From positions 1,426,001-1,490,000 of the forward strand of contig CAVXHJ010000010.1 of assembly GCA_963761435.1 (NCBI GenBank): 64,000 nucleotides of DNA, given 5' to 3'. Within the stretch, counting starts at the first letter, position 1, and each line of letters begins with the position of its first letter. The DNA comes from Roseiarcus sp963761435. Lineage in GTDB: Bacteria; Pseudomonadota; Alphaproteobacteria; Rhizobiales; Beijerinckiaceae. The notes under the pieces were generated by a model. It did no database searches, was not told the origin of the DNA, and worked only from the letters and a program-made list of their open reading frames with translations. Shown here in pieces: positions 28,485 to 36,182 of the stretch. Made by a program: the position numbers and the translations under genes.

Positions 28485-28496
28485 GTAACATGTTAC
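28485..28496. promoter_or_regulatory. Palindromic operator candidate for the MazEF-like pair
   Basis: GTAACATGTTAC is a perfect 12-base palindrome 16 bases upstream of the antitoxin ATG. Toxin-antitoxin operons commonly repress themselves by binding such sites. The inner TAACATG also occurs upstream of the other MazEF-like module, at 16446-16452. Confidence 0.55.
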
Positions 28497-28548
28497 ACAA
28501 TTCGACCCAAGCCGTCACGAATTTCCAAAGAGCGCGCCAGTTCGCGCT

Positions 28549-29493
28549 CTAAGCCGCCAGGACGAAGAACCCCGCGCGTGGGAAGTGCACCACGATTTCG
28601 CCAACCCTGTCGTCGCGCCGGCGGATCGCGATGTGTTGCGCCGAAAGCGAGACGATCTCGCCCTCGACTTCGACTCTGCCGTAGTCGTCAGGGACGACGA
28701 TGACCCTGTCGCCGACCTTGCGCCCGTTCGGATCGTCAGGGTCCTCCGTCGCAGGCGTCTCCGGGCTTGCCTTGGCCGCGACGGCGAGGGCCTCCTCGGC
28801 GGAGATTTCTTCGCGGCGCCCGTGTCCGACCGCGCGCATGCGGCTTTCCCACGCCGCGACCTGCTTCAGCCCGGCCAAAACACTGTCGAGACCCGCGACG
28901 GCCCGATCATCCTCCGCCATGAGGTTCGACCGCATGTACCAGACGTTCATGTAGGCGCTGACGTCGGCGAGGCTGAAATCCCCGAGGAGCCACGTCCGTC
29001 CGTCGCCGAGCTGCGCTTCGATCCAGCCGAGATGGGCGCGGATCTGATCGCGCATCTGCGGGACCGCCGCCCTCATTTTCGCGAGGTCGAACCTGCCTCC
29101 GCGCAGCTGGCTGCGATCGTCAATGAACTCCTGGGGAACCTTCGGACCGAGCGTGCCAAACACGAGATTGACCGTGTTCTGGAAAAATGCGCGGTCGGTC
29201 CACGAGCCCAGCGCCCATGCGACGCCGGCCGCGCCTGGCGGAAACAGGGTCGGGGACGGAAACCGGCGTTCGATCTCGCGGATGATGATCTGGGTGTCGC
29301 AGAAAATGTCCGCCCCGATCTGCATCACCGGCGTGCGGCGGTAGCCCCCGGTCAGCGGCATCAGATCGGGCTTGGGCATGATTTGCGGAATCCGCACGCT
29401 TCTCCACGCGAGGCCCTTGAAGCCGAAGATCGTCCGGATCTTCTCGGAGAATGGGGAGCGATCGAAATGATGGAGAATGACGGGATGGGTCAT
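28549..29493 (-). CDS. Glutathione S-transferase family protein with C-terminal extension
   Basis: This 314-residue protein starts with a thioredoxin-like GST N-domain: LHHFDRSPFSEKIRTIFGFKG near residue 7 and the cis-proline region RRTPVMQIG. A helical C-domain ends around residue 220 (TWLLGDFSLADVSAYMNVWYM). Beyond it lies an extra segment of about 70 residues with a beta-rich part (GDRVIVVPDDYGRVEVEGEIV) that looks like a small SH3-like barrel and is not part of the GST fold. The serine in RSPFSEK suggests a serine-type or non-catalytic GST. The function is unknown. Confidence 0.78.
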   Translation of the reverse strand: MTHPVILHHFDRSPFSEKIRTIFGFKGLAWRSVRIPQIMPKPDLMPLTGGYRRTPVMQIGADIFCDTQIIIREIERRFPSPTLFPPGAAGVAWALGSWTDRAFFQNTVNLVFGTLGPKVPQEFIDDRSQLRGGRFDLAKMRAAVPQMRDQIRAHLGWIEAQLGDGRTWLLGDFSLADVSAYMNVWYMRSNLMAEDDRAVAGLDSVLAGLKQVAAWESRMRAVGHGRREEISAEEALAVAAKASPETPATEDPDDPNGRKVGDRVIVVPDDYGRVEVEGEIVSLSAQHIAIRRRDDRVGEIVVHFPRAGFFVLAA

Positions 29494-29618
29494 GCCGCAC
29501 CCCGCGCGGCCTCTGGCCGCCTTCGCGGCGAAGCTCTGAAAAGGAAGCGCGGCGCCGTCAGGGGATTGGCGCTCTCGACGCCGCCTTGCTTCTCGATCAC
29601 CCCGAAACCGCAGCCCTT

Positions 29619-29990
29619 CTAGCGATGGAAGTTGCCGCCGCCGTGGCCGCCGCCGTGGAATCCGCCGCCGCGATAACCGCCGTGGTATCCGCCATGATAC
29701 CCGCCGCCATGGTAGAAGCCGCCGCCGGCGTAGCCGGCGCGGCGATAGACGCCGCCGCGGTAGACCCCGCCGCCATAGTAGCCCGTGCGGTAGCCATATC
29801 CGCCATAGCCGCCATAGCCGCCGTATCCGCCATAGTAACCGCCGCCTCCGTAATAGGGCCAGCCATAGCCATAGCCGTAATCCGACCCGCCGTAGACGCC
29901 GTTGGAGTACACGCCCGCGTCGTAGCAGCCCGCGAGCGAGAGGGCGAAACCGGCGACGAGCGCGGAGAGAAGAACCCGACTGCGAACCAT
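29619..29990 (-). CDS. Gly/Tyr-rich lipoprotein
   Basis: This 123-residue protein has a lipoprotein signal (lipobox LSLAGC, Cys about residue 22) followed by about 80 residues of low-complexity Gly/Tyr/His repeats such as GGYGGYGGYGGYGY and YHGGYHGGY. Such proteins are common envelope components of unknown function in Rhizobiales. The high GC makes the opposite strand open as an Ala-rich frame, which is an artefact of the repeats. Confidence 0.75.
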   Translation of the reverse strand: MVRSRVLLSALVAGFALSLAGCYDAGVYSNGVYGGSDYGYGYGWPYYGGGGYYGGYGGYGGYGGYGYRTGYYGGGVYRGGVYRRAGYAGGGFYHGGGYHGGYHGGYRGGGFHGGGHGGGNFHR

Positions 29991-30098
29991 GTCCCTGTCC
30001 TTTGCCTAGCCAACCGGGGCCCGCGCTCCGCCCAGGATCGAGCTTAGACGGGTCGAGCCTCGGCGTCGATTGTTCCCGCCGAACGGGTGGAACATTCC

Positions 30099-30527
30099 TT
30101 ACGCCTTGGTGAACTTCAACGCGCAGGCGCGTCTTTCGTTGCGCATGCCCGAGCCGCTATTGGCGTCGAAATGGACGTTGGCGGTGTAATGAATCGGCGT
30201 CCCCGCCCGCGCATGGCCGATTGTGCGCTCCTCCGGCCCGGTTCTTCCGATCATGGTCAGCACGCCCTCGCCGTCGGGACGGATGCGGCCTTTCAAAGTC
30301 CCCATCCCCGAAGTGGTCGGCGACTGGTAGTGGCCGGTCAGGACCCCTGACGAGACCTGGGCCGAGAAGACCCAGTTGTAGCCTCTCACGTCGCCCACGT
30401 CCGGACAGTCGACCTCGACGTTCCAGGTTCCGTCGAATGGACCGGCGCCCGCCGCGAGCCCGCGATCGGCGGCCGGCGGAACCAATGCAAGGCCGATCGC
30501 GGCCGCCATCATCCACACGACGCGCAT
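30099..30527 (-). CDS. Hypothetical secreted protein
   Basis: This 142-residue protein has a signal peptide (MRVVWMMAAAIGLALVPPA) and a mature part that opens with GPFDGTWNVEVDCPDVGDV, a pattern shared by many small exported alphaproteobacterial proteins with a beta-sandwich or lipocalin-like look (substituted GxW). Two or more cysteines could form a disulfide. The start at 30527 has a GGGAGGGAC site. I cannot assign a function. Confidence 0.7.
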   Translation of the reverse strand: MRVVWMMAAAIGLALVPPAADRGLAAGAGPFDGTWNVEVDCPDVGDVRGYNWVFSAQVSSGVLTGHYQSPTTSGMGTLKGRIRPDGEGVLTMIGRTGPEERTIGHARAGTPIHYTANVHFDANSGSGMRNERRACALKFTKA

Positions 30528-30627
30528 CGTCCCTCCCCTTCCATGGCGCTCGCCTGAAACGCGGGCGCAAGGATCGCTGAAGCTCCGGGCTGCGGCCAGC
30601 GGCGATTCGGCCCGATCTGATCCTCGC

Positions 30628-31986
30628 TCAGTTGACGACATAGACGCGGCGGCGGAACTGCCGGGCGAAATAATAGCAGAGGCCGAGCCGCTCCTCCGGG
30701 GTCTGGTACCAGTAGTATTCGAGCCCTTCGAACATGAAGCGCTTCTTCGGCGAAACCCCCGCCGGCGGCGCGCGGCACATGAGTTTGACCTGCGTGCCTG
30801 AGCCCATGGCGACGCCGGTCTCGATCAGGGTGTTGCGATGGTCGTCGGAGACGTCGGCGATCACCACGGCGGCGCGCCGAATGAGATCGATGATCGACTG
30901 CTGGACGTTTGAGCCGGACAGGCGCTCGCCGCGAATGCAGCTCATGTTGCTCGATCGTTCGACGACCGAGGCGATGTCATCCATTTCGGCCGGATCGTCG
31001 CGCAGCGAAGCGGCGAAGAAGATGAACGCGCCGGTGTCGTCGGAGGGCGCGTAGCGCAATTCCTCGTCGAATTCGTCGAGCGTCCCCGCCAGCGCCGCGC
31101 GCGCCTCCTGGTCCGGCCCAAGGGTCAGAGCCGCGCCCCGGTATGCGCCCTTGAGGAGGTCCGGTTCCGGCGCGACGCCGGGTTCCGCCAGAAGCAGCAG
31201 CTTCTTGCCTAAGGCCACCGCGATGCGGGCCTCCTCCACGATAAAGGGCGACGGCGCGGCGCCCGGCTGCGAAGGGTCGCACGAAAGCAGCGCCACAACG
31301 CCACGCGAGGTGCGCTGGATCGCCCGGATCCGGCTCTCCCGCAGATCCCTGGAATCGGGATTGTCGCCGACCAGCCTCCAGCCCGTTCGCCCCAGGGCCT
31401 CGATCGTCTGACGCCCGAGATCCGACCGCCTGCTCCAGGGCGCCGCGAGATAGACGTCCTCGGCGTTGTCGAAACGACGCGGCACGCTTGAGGACAGCGA
31501 GCGCAGAAGCGTCGCGAACGCGCGTGCGCCCGCCTGACGCAGGTCTATGATTTCCGCGACATTGAACCATCCCGGCTGCTCGACGTCGTCGAGTCTCAGG
31601 CTGATGATCTCGAAGCCGTCCTGCGTTCGCTGCTCCGAAAGCGAGACCTCGTATTCGTTCTTGCACCAGGTCGACCGCTTCCAGCCCTCCGACAGGCAGA
31701 AGATCGTCCCGCGCGCGTTGCCGATGGCGCCCGCGAGCAATTCGGACGACCGCGCGGCCGCGTTGCCTTCAAGGCCGTCAAACCAGATTTTGAGCCCGCA
31801 GGTTTTGAGGAGGCTGATCAGCGGCGCCACGCGAGCCAGATCGCCGTGGCCGTAACTGATGAAGAAGTCCTTTTCGCGCTTCTGGAGCTTTACGCCTGGC
31901 AAAACGCCCCCCCAAGCCTCATCCGCCTCGAATCCCGCTTGAGCAAGGCGGCGCGGAGCGACGCGGTCAACCGCCGAGACAATCAT
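30628..31986 (-). CDS. TIR-domain protein with deoxyribosyltransferase-like C-terminal domain
   Basis: This protein of up to 452 residues starts with a TIR domain: KDFFISYGHGDLARVAPLI (about 39-57), the LKIWFDGLEG loop, and STWCKNEYEVSL (about 105-116). E111 sits where NAD-cleaving TIR proteins have their catalytic glutamate. A middle Rossmann-like region (about 175-275) has VYLAAPWSRRSDLG and ARIAVALGKKLLLLAEPG. A C-terminal region (about 320-420) has AFIFFAASLRDD and IADVSDDHRNTLIETGVAMG, resembling nucleoside 2-deoxyribosyltransferase folds. It could be a defence NADase with a built-in nucleotide sensor. The start is uncertain because the ATG has no good ribosome site. Confidence 0.72.
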   Translation of the reverse strand: MIVSAVDRVAPRRLAQAGFEADEAWGGVLPGVKLQKREKDFFISYGHGDLARVAPLISLLKTCGLKIWFDGLEGNAAARSSELLAGAIGNARGTIFCLSEGWKRSTWCKNEYEVSLSEQRTQDGFEIISLRLDDVEQPGWFNVAEIIDLRQAGARAFATLLRSLSSSVPRRFDNAEDVYLAAPWSRRSDLGRQTIEALGRTGWRLVGDNPDSRDLRESRIRAIQRTSRGVVALLSCDPSQPGAAPSPFIVEEARIAVALGKKLLLLAEPGVAPEPDLLKGAYRGAALTLGPDQEARAALAGTLDEFDEELRYAPSDDTGAFIFFAASLRDDPAEMDDIASVVERSSNMSCIRGERLSGSNVQQSIIDLIRRAAVVIADVSDDHRNTLIETGVAMGSGTQVKLMCRAPPAGVSPKKRFMFEGLEYYWYQTPEERLGLCYYFARQFRRRVYVVN

Positions 31987-32123
31987 ATGCGCGAGCGCTC
32001 AGTTCGCCGCGGAATTGCCGGCAAATCTGATCAATTCCAGCGGTTTCGGCAAGGCGGGCCCGATGTGGGCCAATCGCCGGCGGGCGAGTAGTCTCACGCT
32101 TCCTCGAACGACGGAGAGGTCTC

Positions 32124-32522
32124 ATGTCGCTTCTCGAACGCATCAACGCCAATCCGCTGCCGTTCGCCAAACTTCTGGAGATCGCGTTCATCAGCGCGGA
32201 AACGGACGCTGTTGCGGCGCGCATGGCGGTCCGCCCGGACCTCTGCACTCTCGGCGGTTTCGCCCACGGGGGCGCGATCATGAGCTTCGCCGATACGCTC
32301 GGCGGGGCGGCGGCGTTCGTCAATCTTCCTCCGGAGGCCAGGGGCACGACGACGCTCGAGAGCAAGACCAACTTCGTCGCCGGCGCGCCGTCTGGCGCGA
32401 TCCTCATCGGCCATGCGACTCTCGTGCACCGCGGCCGCCGAACCCAGGTCTGGCAGACGCGGATTTCGACCGAGGACGGCAAGCTCGTCGCAATGACCGT
32501 CCAGACCCAGATGACGCTTTAG
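32124..32522 (+). CDS. PaaI-type hotdog-fold thioesterase
   Basis: This 132-residue protein has the hotdog-fold thioesterase pattern, with the active-site region LGGFAHGGAIMSFADTLGGAAA near residue 45 and a later HRGRRTQVWQTRI strand. PaaI-like enzymes hydrolyse acyl- or aryl-CoA thioesters; the substrate here is unknown. A GGAGAGG site precedes the ATG. It lies between the TIR gene (divergent) and the HEAT-repeat gene (same direction). Confidence 0.85.
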   Translation: MSLLERINANPLPFAKLLEIAFISAETDAVAARMAVRPDLCTLGGFAHGGAIMSFADTLGGAAAFVNLPPEARGTTTLESKTNFVAGAPSGAILIGHATLVHRGRRTQVWQTRISTEDGKLVAMTVQTQMTL

Positions 32523-32613
32523 GCCGGCTCGCCTTGTCGGCAACGTCGAAATGGCGCATTTTGGCGTTGGAGCCTCTCGCCATCTGGCGAATGTCGGTCA
32601 GGCAGGCAAGAAA

Positions 32614-33714
32614 ATGACGAGGGAAACGCCCGAAACTCGGCGACCCGAAACCCGACCCTCCGAACGCATGGGAAACAACGCGGCCGATCGCCCGAAATCC
32701 GCGTTCGTCATCATGCCCTTCAACCCGGCGCTCGAGCCGGTCTACGAAAAGATAATCAAGCCAATTCTGACCAATGCCGGATTCCAATGCAAGCGGGGCG
32801 ACAACAAATCGGAAAGCATCTCGATCATAGAGAAAGTCATAAAGCTTATCGAAGACGCCGATCTGATCGTTTGTGATCTCACCGGAAGTAACGCGAACGT
32901 CTATTACGAACTTGGATACGCCGCAGCGCTGAATAAACGGACAATCCTGCTTTCACAGTCAATTCCTTCGGGCCAGATGCCGTTCGACATAAGGCATCTC
33001 AACATCACCATGTATGAAGACGACAAATACAGCCTGCTTCAATTGCGCGAGGATTTGTCCGAGATCATCGGTCAAATCTCACCGTTTGTCGACACGCCGG
33101 CCAAGTCGCTTAACTATCCAGCTGTCCAAAGGGACGAGATTGAGGCGGCGAGATCGTCGCTATTTCACTATTCGAGCGACGCCAAGCGCTACGCGGTCCG
33201 TTTCCTCGGCGAAAGCGCCGACAAGGAGTCCTACGGTCGTATCAGGAATATCGTCGAGGCGCTGCCTTACCGATCCGATGCCGACGTCAATCTGATGAGA
33301 GACGGATTGACGTCGCTTCATAAGATAGATCCGGAAAACGCAAAGCAGGATTTGGTGAATCTAGGCATTTACAATCCGAACGATCTTGTCCGCGAGAGAG
33401 CGGTCGGACTTCTCAGCAACTATCCTCCCACCAAGGATTTGGTGGAGAGAATGTTTCAGCAGACAACCGACACGAGCTGGGGGGTTCGTCTGGCGGTGTG
33501 CCAGGCCCTGGGGCGGTGGGCGGATGAAAAGAACGTGGCCATCGCGGGCGAGATCATCGAGGTGCTCAAGGGGATGAGGAGAAGCGACTCCGAGTTTCCG
33601 GTTCGCGTCGCCGCCGAGGCGGCGCTGAACAAGTTTTACAGCGCCTGGCAACGCGCCTCCTTCAGCGACGACGCTCAGCCGATTGCGCTCGAGGAGAGTC
33701 CGGGCAAGGAATAA
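32614..33714 (+). CDS. Deoxyribosyltransferase-like domain fused to HEAT-like repeats
   Basis: This protein of about 366 residues has an N-terminal Rossmann-like domain: SAFVIMPFNPALEPVYEKI (about 29-47) and IVCDLTGSNANVYYELGYAAALNK (about 85-108), with E99 in the position of the nucleoside 2-deoxyribosyltransferase catalytic Glu. Residues about 180-355 form alpha-helical HEAT-like repeats (VRERAVGLLSNYPP, GVRLAVCQALGRWAD, PVRVAAEAALNKF). Base composition drops to about 42-52% GC in stretches around 32760-33400, against about 65% in neighbours, which suggests transfer. I chose ATG 32614; 32668 and 32551 are alternatives. It shares its fold signature with the nearby TIR protein. Confidence 0.72.
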   Translation: MTRETPETRRPETRPSERMGNNAADRPKSAFVIMPFNPALEPVYEKIIKPILTNAGFQCKRGDNKSESISIIEKVIKLIEDADLIVCDLTGSNANVYYELGYAAALNKRTILLSQSIPSGQMPFDIRHLNITMYEDDKYSLLQLREDLSEIIGQISPFVDTPAKSLNYPAVQRDEIEAARSSLFHYSSDAKRYAVRFLGESADKESYGRIRNIVEALPYRSDADVNLMRDGLTSLHKIDPENAKQDLVNLGIYNPNDLVRERAVGLLSNYPPTKDLVERMFQQTTDTSWGVRLAVCQALGRWADEKNVAIAGEIIEVLKGMRRSDSEFPVRVAAEAALNKFYSAWQRASFSDDAQPIALEESPGKE

Positions 33715-33786
33715 AGCGCCGCGCCGCTCTCGACCGACGCGGGTCGCCCGACGCGGGGGTGGGCGCGAGCGGCGGGGTTCGTGGCG

Positions 33787-34122
33787 TCAGTAGTGGTAGT
33801 GGTACACGCCATGGGGGCCATAATGATAGCCGCCCCCGCCGTAGCGATAGGCCCCGCCATAGTGGTAGACGCCGCCGTGGTAACCATAGCCATAGCCGCC
33901 ATGATAGCCGTATCCATAGGCGGGAACGCCAACCACGCCATAGCCATAGCCGTTCGGACGGCAGCCCCCGTAGGGTCCCCGATGAAAGCCGATCCCGCAG
34001 CCCCCGGCGACCAAAGTGACATAGCCGGGGGAAGCGGATAATTGCGGGATCTCCATCGCCTGGGCCGGAACGGCGGCGAGCCCGGATAGCCCTACCGCTA
34101 CGGCTGCGAGAGTTTTTTTCAC
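33787..34122 (-). CDS. GCG_CRPN-type secreted repeat protein
   Basis: This 111-residue exported protein has a signal peptide ending near VPAQAME and then the conserved segment GGCGIGFHRGPYGGCRPNGYG, which defines the GCG_CRPN prefix-to-repeats family of alphaproteobacteria. A Gly/Tyr/His repeat tail follows (GYGYHGGYGYGYHGG, YHYGPHGVYHYHY). The GTG start at 34122 is supported by AGGAGGAAAT immediately upstream. The function is unknown; the His-rich tail could bind metal, but that is only inference. Confidence 0.8.
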   Translation of the reverse strand: MKKTLAAVAVGLSGLAAVPAQAMEIPQLSASPGYVTLVAGGCGIGFHRGPYGGCRPNGYGYGVVGVPAYGYGYHGGYGYGYHGGVYHYGGAYRYGGGGYHYGPHGVYHYHY

Positions 34123-34272
34123 GGATTTCCTCCTATCCAGGCGGCAACGCAGTCTCCTGCGCGAGTTCAAGCATTTGAACCGGTCCTTGGCAAGTTTGGA
34201 TGGCAGGCGACTCGGACGGCGAAGGCTTTGGGCGCGTCAAAAGCAGCTTTGCTCGTCTCCCCGGAAGACAGC

Positions 34273-35145
34273 TCACCTTGATCTGGCGGCGGCCTGCGCC
34301 AGCGCCCCGAACCCTGCGACATCCACCTCCTCGGCCCGCATCGTTGGTTCGAGCCTCGCGGCTGCGAGGAGCGCGGCGAGGTCGAGCCCCCGGGCGGCGG
34401 CGAAGGCTTTCAGCGACTGGCGCAGCATCTTGCGGCGCTGTCCGAAGGCGGCCTGGGTGAGGGCGGAGAGCGTCGCTCCATCGCAAGGAATGGGCGCAAC
34501 ACGCGGCGTCAGCTCCACGAGGCTCGACGTGACCTTCGGCGGCGGCGTGAAGGCTGAGGGCGGGATATCGAACAGGATCCGCGCCTCGGTTCGCCATCCC
34601 GCGAGCACAGCGAGGCGGCCGTAGTCGGCGCGCTCCGCCGGCGTCGCGACAATGCGGCGCGCGACCTCGCGCTGGAACATGAGGATCAGCCGGTCATAGA
34701 ACGGCGGCCATGGCTCGGCCTCGAGCCAGCCGGCCAGCAACGCGGTCGCGATGTTATAGGGCAGGTTGGCGGCGATCCTGAGCCGCCCGCCGTCAGCCTT
34801 GTCGATCAGCGTCTTCGGCGGTATTCGGAGCGCGTCGCCCTCGATCACATCGAGCCGCCCGGGCCAGCGGGCGCCGATTTCCGCCAAGGCGCCGAGCGCG
34901 CGCCGGTCGCGCTCGATCGCAATCACCTTTTTCGCGCCCTCCGACAAGAGCGCCCGGGTCAGCCCGCCCGGACCGGGCCCGACCTCGACCACCGCCACGC
35001 CCTCGAGCGGCCCGGCGGCGCGGGCGATCCGGCGGGTGAGGTTGAGGTCGAAGAGGAAGTTCTGGCCAAGCGCCTTGCGGGCTTCCAGCCCGTGCGTGGC
35101 CACGACCTCGCGCAGCGGCGGCAGCCCGTCCGCGGCCAAGGTCAT
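34273..35145 (-). CDS. rsmA: 16S rRNA dimethyladenosine transferase
   Basis: RsmA (KsgA) dimethylates two adjacent adenines near the 3' end of 16S rRNA. The 290 residues include KALGQNFLFDLNLTRRI, the SAM-binding VEVGPGPGGLTRALL, and the catalytic NLPYNIAT motif. The C-terminal helical domain has PPPKVTSSLVEL and FGQRRKMLRQSL. The ATG at 35145 overlaps the pdxA stop (ATGA). This is the last gene of the lptF-lptG-lptD-pdxA-rsmA run. Confidence 0.94.
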   Translation of the reverse strand: MTLAADGLPPLREVVATHGLEARKALGQNFLFDLNLTRRIARAAGPLEGVAVVEVGPGPGGLTRALLSEGAKKVIAIERDRRALGALAEIGARWPGRLDVIEGDALRIPPKTLIDKADGGRLRIAANLPYNIATALLAGWLEAEPWPPFYDRLILMFQREVARRIVATPAERADYGRLAVLAGWRTEARILFDIPPSAFTPPPKVTSSLVELTPRVAPIPCDGATLSALTQAAFGQRRKMLRQSLKAFAAARGLDLAALLAAARLEPTMRAEEVDVAGFGALAQAAARSR

Positions 35146-36137
35146 CGGGTCAATCGGTCGGCGAGCTTGAGCGCCGCGATGAGGCTCGCCGGATTGGCCA
35201 CCCCCTTTCCGGCGATGTCGAAGGCCGTGCCGTGGTCGGGCGAGGTTCGCACGAACGGCAGGCCGAGGGTCACGTTGACGCCCTCGTCGAACGCCAGCGT
35301 CTTCACCGGTATGAGGCCCTGGTCGTGATACATGGTCAAAGCGACGTCGTAGCGCGCTCGCGCCTTGGGGTGGAACATCGTATCGGCCGGAAGGGGACCG
35401 AAGGCGTCGATCCCCTCCGCCCGCAGGGCCTCGATCGCCGGCGCAATGATGGTAATCTCCTCGCGCCCCATCGCCCCACCCTCGCCCGCATGCGGATTGA
35501 GGCCGGCGACGGCGAGACGCGGCCGTTTCAACCCGAAGCGGGCGCGGAGATCGCGATCGATCACCTGGGCGGTCTTGACGATGAGCTCGACAGTGAGCGC
35601 GCCCGCCGCCTCGGCGAGCGGGATGTGGATGGTTACGGGGGCGACCGCCAGCGTCTCCGACCAGATCAGCATCACCGGAAAGACCGGCGCCCCCCAAGCC
35701 CCGGCCAGCTCCCCAAGATACTCGGTGTGCCCGGGGAACCGAAACCCGGCCTCATAGAGCACGGCCTTGGCGATCGGGTTGGTCACGACCGCGCGCGCCG
35801 CGCCATGATGGACCGCGTCGACCGCGCGAGAGATCAATTCGATCGTCGCCTGGGCGTTGGCCGGCGTCGCGCATCCAGGCGCGTCCGTGACGGGGCTGTT
35901 CAGCGGCACGACGGGCAGGCCGCGAGAAAACGCGGCCGCCGCCCCGGCGGGATCGGTCTCGATGATCGGCGCATCGAAGCTTAGGCGGCGCGCGGCGGAG
36001 GCGAGGATGCCGGGCGCGGCGAAGATGTAGAATGGCGTGCCGATCGTACGGTGGCGCCACGCCGAGAGCGCCAATTCCGGGCCGATTCCGGCCGGGTCCC
36101 CCATCGTCATCGCCAGCGGAGGCTTGTCGCCGGTCAT
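35142..36137 (-). CDS. pdxA: 4-hydroxythreonine-4-phosphate dehydrogenase
   Basis: PdxA oxidises 4-phosphohydroxy-L-threonine in pyridoxal-phosphate synthesis. The 331-residue protein starts PLAMTMGDPAGIGPELAL and contains the metal-binding FPGHTEYLGEL, AGLNPHAGEGGAMG and the C-terminal YHDQGLIPVKTLAFDEGVNVTLGLPFVRTSPDHGTAFDIAGKG-type motif (DQGLIPVK, SPDHGTAFD). It lies 45 bases after lptD, with no surA between them, and overlaps rsmA. Confidence 0.94.
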   Translation of the reverse strand: MTGDKPPLAMTMGDPAGIGPELALSAWRHRTIGTPFYIFAAPGILASAARRLSFDAPIIETDPAGAAAAFSRGLPVVPLNSPVTDAPGCATPANAQATIELISRAVDAVHHGAARAVVTNPIAKAVLYEAGFRFPGHTEYLGELAGAWGAPVFPVMLIWSETLAVAPVTIHIPLAEAAGALTVELIVKTAQVIDRDLRARFGLKRPRLAVAGLNPHAGEGGAMGREEITIIAPAIEALRAEGIDAFGPLPADTMFHPKARARYDVALTMYHDQGLIPVKTLAFDEGVNVTLGLPFVRTSPDHGTAFDIAGKGVANPASLIAALKLADRLTR

Positions 36138-36182
36138 GGTCGAGGCTCCAAGTACGGCTTCGCCAGTCGGACGATAAGCCGA

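Noticed and set aside
29586..30047. Ala/Val-rich frame on the plus strand
   Set aside because: It is the complement of the Gly/Tyr repeats of the lipoprotein and has no plausible ribosome site.
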